This document shows positions 1 through 12,000 of a DNA stretch of 64,000 nucleotides, piece after piece (position 1 is the first letter of the stretch; each line of letters starts with the position of its first letter). Origin of the DNA: Myxocyprinus asiaticus (taxonomy: Eukaryota > Chordata > Actinopteri > Cypriniformes > Catostomidae); NCBI RefSeq assembly GCF_019703515.2, contig NC_059349.1, positions 24,028,744 to 24,092,743 of the forward strand. Direction: 5' to 3'. The position numbers and the translations under genes were made by a program. The notes under the pieces are model-generated. The model was not told the DNA's origin and did no database searches. It saw only the letters and a program-made list of their open reading frames with translations.

Positions 1-125
1 ACCACAAAAAAAAGTTCATTTAATTTGTTATTTGCAGCTTTTTATCTAAAACGATGTTGAAGTCAATCTACAATATTGTTTTTTTTGTTTTTTTTTTTCA
101 CTTTATTGTCCATTGTCTCATACAG
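1..125 (+). other. Intron of the myosin VII gene (3' end)
   Basis: A T-rich tract (about 78-108) precedes the acceptor AG at 124-125. Similarity to myosin VII begins straight after it. No other feature is seen. Confidence 0.75.
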
Positions 126-3100
126 TATTGAGAGCAGGAAGTTGCCTCCTCACCAGGTGGAAGTAGACGCCATTCAGAACAACAGCACTCAGATCTTCCA
201 TAAAGTTCACTTTCCCAACGATTCAGCTGAAGTACGAAGCAAGATTTCAGCTATTGTTCTCTTTCGTATTGTCATCCACATTAAGACTCTCTCCTTCAAC
301 TCTTTTTTTATTTTTTTATTTTTTATTTCAGATATTTGAAGTTACCACCACCACAAGGATCAGAGACTTATGTCGCAACATCGCCAAAGATCTCCTCCTC
401 TCCTCAGCAGATGGATACGGCCTCTTTGTGAAAACAACCGACAAGGTTTCACACATCAGCCATTTCAATCAATTTAACAGTAGGGCTGGGTATTGATACA
501 GATTTCCTGATTCGATTCACAAGTTTTGATTCCGATTTCAATTCAATATCGATTCATATGGGTATATTTTATTTAAAATGTCCCTTTTGCTTACATATGA
601 AAGAAATTCTCTCCCAGCTAATACTGTTAATTATACAGCAGAACTTCTAACTAGGTACATTATGAAAATATTAATTTTACTAATTATATTTTATTTATTT
701 CTCATCATTTTGGTCACATTTTGGCTTTTTAAAAATGAACAAACCCATGTATTCAATCAATAAGATATTTTATTTCATATATTATTTGGAGTCACATTTT
801 TATTATTTAATTGCATAATTTGTAAGTATTTACACTGATTTGTTGAACACATGCTAAAACTTGTACTGTCTCTTAAACAAAACTGGCATTTCTGTAAAGA
901 GCGTCTGTAGATGAGCGCATGTTAACGAGAGAGACTTAATCTCAACTGGCAGACATCTTGGCCTGGATGAAGGAACACCACCTGCAACTTAACCCAGCCA
1001 AGACCGAACTCCTTGTCTTTCCAGCCAACCCTGCTGTTGAACACAAAATAACCGTGCAGCTGGGTGCAACTACAGTAACGCCTTCCAAAATGGTCAGAAA
1101 TCTAGGGGTACCCATCAATAACAAACTAAATTTCACAGACCACATCTCAAAGACCGCAAGATCATGTAGGTTTACACTCTACAATATCAGGAAGATAAGA
1201 CCCTTCCTCTCTGAACATGCCACACATCTTCTTGTTCAGTCACTTGTCAAACTAGACTGGACTACTGTAACGCTCTCATTGCAGGCCTCCCTGCATGTGC
1301 AATTAGGCCCTGCAAATGATCCAGAATGCAGAAGCACGTCTGGTCTTTAATGAACCAAAGAGAGCATGTTACACCACTCCTTGTCTCTTTTCACTGGCTG
1401 CCGGTTGATGCACGTATCAAGTTCAAGGCTCTGATGCTGGCATACAAAACAGTCACTGGGTCTGCTTTAGTGTACCTAAAATCATTTCTGCAGAGCTACG
1501 CGCCCACTAGAAGTCTGCGTTCGGCTAAGGAACATCACCTTGTTGTACCAACACAAAGAGGCACCAAAACACTTTCCCGGATTTTCGGCTTCATCATACC
1601 ACGTTGGTGGAATGACCTTCCCAACTCCATCAGTGAAGCAGACTCACTCTCACTATTTTTTGTTATTTTTTTTTATCAACAACTGACTGTATTGAACAGA
1701 AAGGGTATTAAAAGAGACATTATTCAATGACAAATGGGTCGCGTGGATCTCATCTGTGACACACATTACAGACAGAACAGAACTTTTACTCTCAACACGC
1801 AGTGAAAGGATCTTGCTGCTGAATACTCCACCACTATACTACACAATTACTGATGAGTAAAATGTAAACATTTACCATTCAGTTGCCAAATATTTATAGC
1901 ACGAAATTTGGTTGTAAAAGCAAGTAATTTCCTCTCTTTGTAGTGGAGGGTTGCGCATAGATTAAAAGATCGATCTTGGGATTTAAGAATCGATATTGAG
2001 ATCGTTCAAATGAAGATGGCGACGCATCGGAAAATCTATATTTTTACCCACCCCTATTTAATAAAGTTATTGGTATTTGCTGACTGTTGTTTTTGGCCAA
2101 TGCTAGTCTTTGATTGTTCATTCTAATACTTTCAGGTAGTAAGTATGAATTCTGAAGAGTACTTTTTTGACAACCTGAGGCAACTCACAGATGTCGTCAA
2201 AAAAGGAAAGAAAGTCAAAGAGGGTGAGCTATGTAACACATAGTAAATGCTGTAATAAAAACTAAAATTTCAGTAGGTGCACTGCAATCAAAAAGACTCT
2301 AACTATGATAAATATCACTGATACAAATACAGGTACTCCAACTATTGTGCCCTACCTGGTACTCTTCATGCGAAAGCTCTGGTTTAATGTTATCCCAGGG
2401 AAAGACCTAACAGCTGACCTGACCTTCCACTTTCCCCAGGTCTGTGGTCTATGTAAACACTCTGCCATTCACTTACGTTTTAGTCATATATTAACTTCTA
2501 TAACAGCTTTTACTATCAGTCTTTATAGTGGTGTTATCTACCCTAAAGTTTGTCAGATGTTTGTATTGCTGTTCAAAGTTGTGCTTTGAAACTTTGCGCT
2601 CCTTTTTGTTTTCCCAGGAGCTACCAAAGTATTTACGGGGGTACCACAATGTTTCTAAAGAGGACATGATCAGCCTGGCAGGGCTGCTGTTCCGTACTCA
2701 GGTAGACACGGATAAGTCTCAGTTCATCATGATCCCTAAGATGCTGAAAGATCTGGTACCTTTTGATCAGCAGAGGATCATTTCGGCTGAAGACTGGAAA
2801 AAGGTGATGCTCAGGCATAAGATATGGCTCAGTATCATTTGATGATAATTTGATGTAACTGTGCATCTGTGAATTGTGTGTTTTATAGTTCTTATGTAGA
2901 TCTTTTTTTTTGTTTTTGTTTAGTACACAGTCAAGTTCTAACCATCCCCTGACCCTTGTTTGTTCATTTATTAAATGAGCTTTATTAAAACATTTTACCA
3001 CATTTAAATCCATTCCACAGGATTCTGCAGATTTTATTCCAAAATCAGCACACACACACACACAAATTGAAAAATGTCTGCAGATTTTGTCTGGGCCTAC

Positions 3101-4117
3101 CTATCCATAACTTTTAACTTTACACTTTTTTGCATGTCTATGTGGATAGAAAGCTGGTGACGAATGACAGAATTGTTTCTGTCTTTTGTTTATAGCACAT
3201 CATTAACGCATACAACAAGCAGGCAGGAATAACAGTAGACGAAGCCAAACTCCAGTTCCTGAAGGTGATCTCACAATGGCCCACCTTTGGATGTGCTTTC
3301 TTTGAAGTAAAGGTAACCAGTTCCTATTACCTCCTGGAGCTCAACTGGCAGAGCATCGTGCTAAAAAATATACACCTTGAATGCACTGTCAATTGCTTTG
3401 GATTAAGTTGAATACTAGTGTCTACCAACTGAATAAATGTATAGTATATACTGTAGTTTAAATGTAACCAGGTTGATCTAAAAAGTAAACTTAATAAGAA
3501 TGGGGATTGTTTTCTTGTTACTGACTGTCCTCTTGCTCACAGCAAACATCAGAGAAGAGTTACCCCAGTATTATTATGATTTCCATTAGCAAGCAAGGAG
3601 TTAGCATCATCGACCCTACAACAAAGGTAAAAATACGTGTGAATCTGTACATACATAATGCAACTAATATACATGGGCGCATTAAGATAATGCTGGGCTT
3701 AAGCCAAGGTAAGCCCATGATTATACACTGCTTGTATCAGTTTACATTTATTATTTCATTATCTACATTTAGCATTTCATAGGGCTTATAAAGTTGTAAC
3801 AAGTTTTGGCTTGCTTGCCTGCAGGAAGTTCTTGTCATGCTTCCATTCAGTAAGATCACTTCTTGGTCTAGTGGAAACACCTATTTTCACATGTCCATTG
3901 GCAACCTAGTGCAGGGCAACACTCTACTCTGTGAAACCTCACTGGTAAGAGTAATATAAACATACTACATATGCAAAAATTGAAGCAGGTGCCATCTCTT
4001 AAAGTAAATGTTTGTCTCTTGCAGGGTTATAAAATAAGTGATCTCTTGTCCTCGTATAAGGACATGTACCTGAATGAGAGGACGGTGGTGCTTCCCAGAA
4101 ATCAGATGTTCACTTGA
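126..4117 (+). CDS. Unconventional myosin VII (myo7-family), 3' part: second FERM domain and C-terminus
   Basis: Nine exons read from splice sites: 126-231, 332-445, 2136-2223, 2333-2439, 2618-2803, 3196-3312, 3543-3626, 3825-3944 and 4025-4117 (TGA at 4115). All introns are GT-AG, the phases join without a break, and about 338 codons are in the window. The 5' part, with motor, IQ motifs and first MyTH4-FERM, lies upstream. The product matches the second FERM domain of myosin VIIa/VIIb: [11 protein letters not shown] at the start of lobe F1, [10 protein letters not shown] in F2, then [33 protein letters not shown] and SDLLSSY. Class VII myosins are actin motors of stereocilia and microvilli whose C-terminal FERM domain binds cargo and PDZ adaptors. 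QTSEKSYP resembles VIIb more than VIIa, but VIIa and VIIb cannot be separated safely here. The last 20 residues (ending RNQMFT) differ from the basic tail of mammalian VIIa. Intron 2 is enlarged by a transposon. Confidence 0.9.
481..2056. mobile_element. hAT-like non-autonomous element in myosin intron 2, with a LINE inside
   Basis: The ends form imperfect inverted repeats: TAGGGCTGGGTA at 481 and the complement of TAGGGGTGGGTA at 2045-2056. The flanks 473-480 (TTTAACAG) and 2057-2064 (TTTAATAA) agree at six of eight positions, both differences being transitions, so they look like an aged 8-bp target duplication of hAT type. The arms just inside hold GATTCGATTC / ATCGATATTG-type sequence, common in teleost repeats. 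No transposase is seen. A 5'-truncated L2-like LINE occupies the middle. Confidence 0.6.
940..1735 (+). mobile_element. L2/CR1-group LINE fragment (end of reverse transcriptase)
   Basis: Three broken frames read as the C-terminal thumb and tail of a fish L2-like reverse transcriptase: [26 protein letters not shown], then [33 protein letters not shown] and [11 protein letters not shown]. The frame shifts near 1330, and the catalytic palm is absent, as expected for 5' truncation. It sits inside the hAT-like repeat and so is younger than that repeat. It cannot make a working protein. Confidence 0.8.
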
Positions 4118-4426
4118 ATGTGAATGTGCCATATCATCAGCCTGTCATGTAGCATAAGAATTTTTGGTTTATTAGCATTTTTTCCAGTCTGCTAATATTT
4201 TCTTTAGATAATAATTCTGATATGAATTTTGGCAGAGAACAAACATTTGTGGTGAATAGTTCGAGCTATTTACTGCATAATATAATTAATAATTAATATC
4301 TGTTTTTCAATAACAGTTTCAAGGACGACACATTTTTAACAATTAACAATCACTAGCAGAGTTCCATCAATAAGTCAATTATGTTTTTGCTCATTTTGGA
4401 TTCTTCTATGTAACTTTGACATTTCA

Positions 4427-4432
4427 AATAAA
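4427..4432 (+). terminator. Poly(A) signal of the myosin VII gene
   Basis: AATAAA lies 310 bp after the TGA stop, in an AT-rich 3' UTR, followed by T/G-rich sequence. It is the first canonical signal downstream of the stop. Confidence 0.6.
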
Positions 4433-4449
4433 ATGTTTATATGCATAAA

Positions 4450-4763
4450 TATTCCTTCATCTCATTGACTTTGCATTGCAATCTCACACTAGGTGGCAGT
4501 GTTTTTACAGTTTAATTTTAATTTACCTAATATACAGTAGGCTATCTACTCCTTTCTACTGAGAAACACAACAACCATATATTAACAATAATATATGAAA
4601 TCAAAGTAATTGACTTCTGTTGATTTTCAATGAATTATGTAAAAGAGTTTATAAATAAATAAAATATTACATAATTTAAAGTGCATCTTTTTATGTAGTA
4701 TATACAGTGTGAGTACATAAAAAACATATCATAAATTACAATACAATAACTTGGTGCACATGG
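4450..4763. other. Intergenic, AT-rich
   Basis: Sequence between the myosin 3' end and the DIRS element. No open frame, repeat end or RNA gene is recognised. Confidence 0.6.
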
Positions 4764-4789
4764 GTTCCCTATCTGTCACTCACTCGACA

Positions 4790-4944
4790 TTGTGTCGATG
4801 TAGTGACACTAGGGGTCACTCTTGGGAGCCCGAGACACCTCTGGTCTTTGATAAAAGGCCAATGAAAATTGGCGAGTGGTATTTGCATGCCACTCCCCCG
4901 GACATACAGGTATAAAAGGAGCTGGTATGCAACCACTCATTCAG
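4790..4944 (+). repeat. DIRS left inverted terminal repeat
   Basis: It runs from TGTGTCGATGTAGTG to ACCACTCATTCAG and is mirrored at 7984-8138 with a handful of mismatches. It carries a TATAAAAGG box, so it probably drives element transcription. Confidence 0.85.
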
Positions 4945-5185
4945 ATTTTCTCTTCGGAGCCAAACGGTCATGCTCATTTGGCTGAATTCTACTGTTCATT
5001 CATCTCTGCTGGATCTGACGGCGCATTTCAGCGGCTTCTCCCCCCTCTGCACTGGTGCACTGCAGAGAACGCCCCTGGGTGCTTCGGCAGAAAACAAGAG
5101 AGTATATTTTCTGAAAGAGTTTTTTTCCTCTAAAAGAGTATATATTTCTCTAAAAGAGCGGCACACATGGCATGTCTTTTTAAAG

Positions 5186-6425
5186 ATGACTTTCCAATTG
5201 TGTGTTATTCCTGGTTGCGGTCGTTATCTCTCAACTTCGGATGGTCATGATCGCTGTCTTTTGTGTCTGGGCGCGACCCACACGGAGGCAGCGTTTGTGG
5301 ATGGTTCATGTTCTCATTGCGAGAACATGACCATGGCAACGTTGCGGTCGCATCTAGCTACCCCAGTGGCTCCCCGCCTCGGTCCTTCTACCTACGGATA
5401 TGAGGCCAGCGCGGCTAGCACTGGGGGCGATTTGGGGACCCCAATGGGATCGCCTCCGCTGGGTATCCCCCCGCGGACCTCCCATTCCCTGGCACGCTCG
5501 TCTGCCCCAATCGGGCTTCCGGATGAGTTCGCCAGCTCGTCTCACGGCGAGTCTGGCTTCTTGTTCGGAGCCAGCGAAGATGATGAGCTCTCGAGCGCAG
5601 CATCGGAGAGCGGGCTTGTCCAGTCAGATGCAGAAGCCTCAGCTGGGTTTCCCTCCTCGGGGACGATTGTCCAGTCACAGGCCGATGCCGAAATGACGGA
5701 CATGCTTTCCCGGGCAGCCGCGAGCGTCGGGTTAGAGTGGAACCCCCTGAACCCTCGCGTCTTGATGATTGGTTCCTGGGCTCACGGCGCCGCTCAAAGC
5801 AGCTACGCCCCGCTCCAATGCCATTCTTCCCGGAAGTGCACGAGGAGCTGATGAAATTGTGGGAGGCACCTTTAACTGCCCGGCCCCGATTCTGCAGTTC
5901 CCCCGCTCTCACTACCCTCGATGGCGGGGCAGCCAGGGGCTATACGGCGATTCTCCCGGTGGATAAGGCGCTCGCGGTGCACCTATGCCCGCAGAGCGCC
6001 GCCACCTGGCGCGGACGCCCTAAGCTCCTGTCCAAGCCCTGTAGGCTCACGTTGTCCCTGATGGCTAAAGCCTACAGCGCTGCTGGACAAGCCGCCTCTG
6101 CCCTGCATGTTGAAAAGCATTGAAAGCACTGCATGAGGGTAGTTCTGCCCCAGATTTGATGCAGGAACTGCGCTCGGCGACCGAACTCGCTCTCCGAGCG
6201 ACGAAGGTCACGGCGCAGTCTCTCAGGCAGACGAAGGCCACACTAGTGGTCCAGGAGTGCCATCTTTGGCTCAACCTGGTCGAGATGGGTGAGGCCGACA
6301 AGACACGGTTTCTTGCTGCCCCAATTTCCCAGGCGACAACATCGAGGACTTTGCCCAGCAGTTCTTGGCGGGGAAGCAGCAGACGGAGGCAATCCAGCAC
6401 ATCCTGGCCCGGTGCGGCTCAAGAT
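5186..6425 (+). pseudogene. DIRS gag-like ORF, frameshifted
   Basis: The ATG at 5186 opens a frame with a Cys/His cluster near the N-terminus (CVIPGCGRYL, then DRCLLCLGATH, then CSHCENM), typical of DIRS gag-like proteins. A Ser/Gly/Pro-rich stretch follows. The frame breaks near 5740-5850; the continuation is readable in other frames as EVHEELMKLWEAP, ALTTLDGGAARGY, AKAYSAAGQAASALH, DLMQELRSATELALRATK and QECHLWLNLVEM, reaching about 6425. Two or more frameshifts mean no intact protein. Confidence 0.75.
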
Positions 6426-6429
6426 CCCA

Positions 6430-7284
6430 CACCCCATCTGCTCGTTGCCAAGGGCGTCCACAGGGACCTGGTGCTCTCACACCTCAGCCGACTAGGGCTT
6501 CGGGTCAACTGGGAAAAGAGCAAGCTCTTCCCTGTTCAGAGCATCTCTTTTCTCGGTATGGAGTTGGACTCAGTCTCCTTGACGGTGCGCCTTACGAACG
6601 AGCGTGCCCAGTCGGTGCTGGCCTGTTTGAAGGCATTCAAACAGAAAACAGCGGTTCCACTGAAACTTTTTCAGAAGCTCCTGGGGCATATGGCATCCTC
6701 GGCGATGGCCACCCCGCTGGGGTTGATGCATATGAGGCCAATTCAGCACTGGCTCTGGACAGGCCCGCGAATGCATTGGCACATCAACTGCCTCGAGTTG
6801 TTGGCAATTCTACTCGCCCTACGGAGGTTTCGGCCGTTGATCCAGGGCAAGCACGTGTTAGTTCGGACAGACAACACGGCAATGGTAGCATATGTCAACT
6901 GCCAAGGCAGTCTGCGCTCTCGTTGTATGTCACAACTCGCCCACCATCTCCTCCTCTGGAGTCAGCAGCACTTCAAGTCGCAACCTCAACACTACAGTGG
7001 ACGCGCTGTCACAGCAGGTTACCCTCAGGGGAGATTGGAGACTCCACCCTCAGGTGGTCCAGCTGATTTGGAGTCGATTCGGACGGGCACAGCTGGACCT
7101 GTTCGCCTCCCAAGAATCCTCCCACTGCCCGCACTGGTACGCCCTCACCGAGGCTACCCTCGGCATAGACGCGCTGGCACACAGCTGGCCCCCTAACCTA
7201 CGCAAATATGCGTTTCCCCCAGTGAGCCTACTTGCACAGACCCTGTGCAAGGGTAGGTGCTTTGCATGTGGCAGTTCCCTGTAA
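6430..7284 (+). pseudogene. DIRS reverse transcriptase / RNase H remnant
   Basis: Readable pieces: HRDLVLSHLSRLGLRVNWEK and FLGMELDSVSLTVRL (after the RT palm), LGHMASSAMATPLGL, then a jump to MHWHINCLELLAILLALRRF with VLVRTDNTAMVAYVN (RNase H), and finally RLHPQVVQLIWSRF, AQLDLFASQ, DALAHSWPPNLRKYAFPP. The catalytic palm before the first piece is missing, about 50 residues are missing before RNase H, and a frameshift lies near 6990. The recombinase that should follow is absent; after 7284 the sequence goes straight to the element's 3' leader. Confidence 0.8.
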
Positions 7285-7811
7285 GGCTAACCCCATGCGA
7301 TATATATCTTCCGCTAAATCGTTTCCCTGTTGGCAAACTGCGTCTTCCTTGGGCAGAGCCCCTCTGCCCCAGTCTCCATGTTTGTAGTAACTCCTCCCCC
7401 GCTGGGTAGGATCTACCTTGAAGACTCTCCACATGGTTGGAAAGACCATGTGATGTATTCTTCCACTTAAATATCCCCCCCCTATGGGTGAGGTGTGGTC
7501 TCCGCGGTGTCTTCCCCTTGGGAGGGACACCCCCCGACTAGACCTGGCGGCCCAGTCAGATAATTCCCCTTCTTTTTTAGGGAGTGGAAAAAAGAGAAGG
7601 GTAAAAGAGGCCACGACTGGGTTAAGCCTGTCTCTATCTCTTGGGTAGTCAACTTGTCCCCAAAGGGCCGTTCGACACTCATAACTATGTTGGGGGAGGT
7701 TACGTGTCGACCTGGTGTGCTGGCTATGAGGCACACAGTAGTCTGCCCACCACACACCGCCAGTTCACGTAACACAGTTCAGCCAATTGTGGCGTTTCGT
7801 ATATAGACCCT

Positions 7812-7915
7812 TAGTGTCACTACATCGACACAACATCGAGTGAGTGACAGATAGGGAACGTCATGGTTACTTGTGTAACCTCCGTTCGCTGATGGAGGGA
7901 ACGAGACGTTGTGTC
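7812..7915. repeat. DIRS internal complementary region
   Basis: The first half (to 7859) is the reverse complement of the element's left end (rc of GTTCCCTATCTGTCACTCAC). The second half (from 7857) is the reverse complement of its right end (rc of TTACTCAAGTAACCATGACG). The halves overlap at AAC (7857-7859), the complement of the terminal GTT. In DIRS elements this region templates completion of the ends and circle formation before recombinase-mediated insertion. Confidence 0.85.
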
Positions 7916-7983
7916 CCTCCTGCCACAACACTGAACTACCCGCTGAAATGGCCGGACCTTATATCGGCTCCTCAGCATAAAAC

Positions 7984-8138
7984 CTGAATGAGTGGTTGCA
8001 TACCAGCTCCTTTTATACCCATATGTCCGGGAGAGTGGCATGCAAATACCACTCGCCAATTTTCATTGGCCCTTTATCAAAGACCAGAGGTACCTCGGGC
8101 TCCCAAGAGTGACCCCTAGTGTCACTACATCGACACAA
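7984..8138 (-). repeat. DIRS right inverted terminal repeat
   Basis: Reverse complement of the left ITR, from CTGAATGAGTGGTTGC to CATCGACACAACG. A closely similar block ends DIRS copy 2 (about 50564-50719). Confidence 0.85.
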
Positions 8139-8190
8139 CGTCTCGTTCCCTCCATCAGGGAACGGAGGTTACTCAAGTAACCATGACGTT

Positions 8191-8383
8191 AGTTTTATGT
8201 TCACATATAATTCAAAAATAATTACAATAGCAAGGTTGAGGTTAACTAATATTTTAGTTAACATTACAGAACTGTTAAATTAGTATAATTTTGTTAATTT
8301 TGTTTTTGATTTTAGTAATGAGGTCCATTTTAAGCTATAAAAATTAATATTTTTTTTATATACTGAATAGATCTAAATGTTAA
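8191..8383. other. Intergenic AT-rich spacer
   Basis: Short AT-rich sequence between the DIRS element and the MITE. Nothing is recognised. Confidence 0.5.
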
Positions 8384-9087
8384 AGGGTTAGTTCACCCAA
8401 AAATGAAAATTCTCTCATCATACACGCTCCCTCATGCCATCCCAGATGTGTATGACTTTCTTTCTTCTGCTGAACACAAACGAAGATTTTTAGAAGAATA
8501 TCTCAGCTCTGTAGGTCCATACAATGCAAGTGAATGGTGAACTCCAAAAGCTCCAAAAAGGAGATAAAGTCAACATAAAAGTAATCCATAAAGCTCCAGT
8601 GGTTTAATCAATGTCTTTTTGGGTGAAAACAGACCAAAATATAACTCCTTTTTCACTGTACATCTTGACAGCAGTCTCCTTGGCGATCATGACTTCAAGC
8701 TCAATTACACTTCCTATAGCACCATCTAGCACATTGCACATGCATCTAGCACTAGTAAGTGTAATCAAACTTGAAATCATGATCGTGCCTAGAGACTGCA
8801 GGGACAAGATGTAAAGTGAAAAAGGAGTTATATTTTGGTCTGTTCTCACCGAAAACCAAGTGGATTACTTCAGAAGACATTGATTAAACCACTGGAGATG
8901 GATTTGTTAATGCTGACTTTATCTACTTTTTGGAGCTTCAAAGGCCTGTTCACCATTCACTTGCATTGTATGAACCTACAGAGCTGAGATATTCTTCTAA
9001 AAATCTTTGTTTGTGTTCAGCAGATTTGGGATGGCATGACGGTGTGTAAATGATGAGAGAATTTTCATTTTTGAGTGAACTAACCCT
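8384..9087. mobile_element. Long-palindrome MITE of cyprinid type
   Basis: Almost the whole element is a hairpin. It opens AGGGTTAGTTCACCC with AAAATGAAAATTCTCTCATCA just inside, and closes with the complement. The arms of about 330 bp meet near 8735. Both ends are flanked by TTAA, so the target duplication may be TTAA or shorter. There is no coding potential. Partial relatives lie at 38611-38901 and 60430-60740, and a diverged one at 43590-43908. Confidence 0.75.
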
Positions 9088-12000
9088 TTAAGGTTGCTGA
9101 AAATTTTAAAGCATTTTCAATTTAATTTACAAAAAATTTATTTTAAGTAAATGCTAAGATCATTTTTCAACTACATACTGTAGAATGAACTTCCAAATCC
9201 ACTTTGGGATTTTCATTGCTTCTCTGCCATTTAATTCCTCCATTAAACAAAAAATACCCCAGTGTGCCTCTCGCAGCCCCTGGCCTCTTGACCATAATTC
9301 AGCTTTTCCATGAAACTGAAAGAAAGCCTTGTGCTAAAACTGGGAAATCCTACACGAATACTCCACAGCAATCATGGTAATTAAGTGTGGAGCACGCTTT
9401 CTGGCCCTGACACACACTTTGCCATGTGCTCATTATTACCAAATAATAACACAGGACCCTGGGCAGGCTCCTAATGTGCCTGGGTGGATCAGCAGTATAA
9501 GTCAGAAACACAACAACATTCCACTGTGTGAGAGAAAAACCGTTTTGTTCTTATCATCCCTAAGAAATGTATCCATTTCTCTATGGCCCTAAAAATCATT
9601 TTGTTGCACTACCATGAGCCTTATGTTATTAGAAACGTGTTCATGTACCATGATGGGTGACATGAAACATCCAGTCTGGAGCCAAAGCTCTTTTTCACAA
9701 TTTAAACCTTAGGGTTCTGGTGGGTGGTGTGTCAAGAAATTGGTCTCTTTACATCCCATTACAGTCTATAAACTGTGGAGCCAAATATGTTGTATTGTTG
9801 GCTTATTAATTACATTTATCAGGGGCCTTCAACCTTTTTTATGCCAAGTACCCCTTGGTGGATGGAGAAATGGAGCAGGGACACCCTGTTACATACTGTA
9901 TTGTATTGTATAAATAAAGTGTTGCATTTTAAGCCTGGCCTATAAATTCATGTGTGTAGTACTGTACCATATTCATGTATTTGACTACTTTGTTATGATG
10001 CTTACATTGCAAAGCCACTAAAATAATCAGTACAGATGTTCAGAGTCATATACTTCATGTTTTACTGTATTAATTCATTTTAATGTGGGAGGGACAATGA
10101 AACATTTAGCTAATATTTAGCTTCTTGACTTAAGATAAAGTTTTAGCTTAACGTTTAAGCTAAATTTTTTATATTGTATTTATTTATTTATTTTGTCTAA
10201 CACAAGTTCATGTTTTCACAAAAATGAATTTGGGATCAAACAATAATTGGTGGACCTCTGATGAAGATCACTGACCTATATATACAGTATGTACAGTATG
10301 TAATGTGTATTGATTTCCTTTATTTCTCAATATCATAAAAAATTGAGATCTATCATGTCACACTACACCCAAGCTAATTAATTGATCAGGAAGGCATTAA
10401 CGCATTCTTCTAATTAAAAAACCCAGCAAAGTCAATGATGGCCAAGTGCTGAGGCTATAGAGGAGAGAAAAAAAAAAAAAAAACAGTTCTGAAAAATTTT
10501 GCCATGAACGTGACTTGTCATTCCTAACCATGCAAACAGACATGATGGTAAAGTTTTAGTCATGAGTGGGGTGTGTGTAGCTCCTTGTGGTTTTACTGCT
10601 CTTCAACACTGCACATACACTACTTCAGTCATGAGATATGTTTTGGTTTGTGGTACAGTTTAAAAATATGAAGTGAAGGTTGCTTTCATTTATTTCTCTT
10701 TTGCAGCCTGTTTCAAATCTGTAATTCAGGGAGAGTCCAAGTATTGAATGTTATTCCATCCAGCCATCAATCAATGCTGGAAATGTGTGCGGATGAGGCA
10801 ATCAATATACTCTGACCGTGAAAGCACACCAAAACATCCTACCAGCATGTGCCAAACAATGAACAGGACAGTTTTTATTTTTTTTTTGTTTGTTTGTTTT
10901 TACAGTTGGAGCCCGTTAAAAAAGAAGAAGAAAAGAATAGATGGTTGTGAATTATGATCCTTTGTTTTTTTTGAAGCTACCCTAACTAATGGTTTCCTCT
11001 GTTATGAATTTGAAAATTAATCTTATTTCCCCACATTGTTTGGTTCTTGGCTGGTCATTGTGACCCAAAATTCAAACTATCCAAACTGGATAGTTGTGTA
11101 ATTTTTAATCATGTTGTTTTTAGACAAACACCAGTGGTCCCAAATTCTTCCACTCTGATTTGTAAAGTGGATTATCATGCACTCAAATGTATTCAAAATT
11201 ATTATTGAAATCAATAATCGCGAAGAAAAAGTCTGATTGCATGAGCAACATTCGAAGCAGTTGTAAAATGACTATAAATGCACACTGTTACCACACATTC
11301 TGTATTGATGCGCCAAATTATTTGGTTGCTTGGCAACTGCAAACTCCTACAGTTAGGATAATGTACTATATTACTTGGGCCCCGCCCAACTCTATTTTAC
11401 TTTTCTTAGCATTAGTGTTTTCGAAAGTGTGTGGTACTAGAGAGCGTTTTTAAAATTCTATATTTTTGGTTAAGGAAAACGTTTAAACCAAAAACATATT
11501 AAGGCCCAAAACATACTCTATGAAAGTATGTAAATACAGAGGCTTGATCTCGATTTCATGTACTGTTGCGTTCCAAAATGTGTCAGACTGCAATTCATAA
11601 CACAACGCAAGTATGCACTGCATTCTCAATGTTGCTCCAAGGGCCGATATAGCGAACATTAGTTTAAACTATCTGTATCTACAATGTGTTTTCTCTTTCA
11701 ATTACTGTCATGGTGGAGCAACAATTTAAAGAGAATATTGTTGAGCAAGTAAATTAAATATATGTAAGGGATATTACACACTAGGTGTGTGTTAAATAAT
11801 TTTAATGTACGACAAAGCGTCAGGTGGTTACCTCCGCGAAGTGCATTCAAATAGCTTAACACACACATAGCTGTGGATTATCCTGCTTATACCATGGTCC
11901 CTTGCTAGCATTGATTAGTTACAGCTGTCCTTGATTTTTATAGTGCAAATTTTGATGGGAAGAATAACAATTACAGTTAACTTTATCTCCAGGTTGTTAG

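Larger units (their letters stand above)
4764..8190 (+). mobile_element. DIRS-group (tyrosine-recombinase) retrotransposon, internally deleted copy 1
   Basis: DIRS architecture is readable directly. Inverted terminal repeats of about 155 bp lie at 4790-4944 and 7984-8138. A unique left tail (4764-4789) and right tail (8139-8190) lie outside them. An internal complementary region (about 7812-7915) contains the reverse complement of both ends joined at a shared GTT. Both termini are GTT (4764-4766 and 8188-8190), with no target duplication. Inside are a gag-like frame and remnants of reverse transcriptase and RNase H. The polymerase palm and the recombinase are deleted, so this copy is non-autonomous. 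A TATA-like TATAAAAGG sits within the left ITR at about 4911. Confidence 0.85.
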
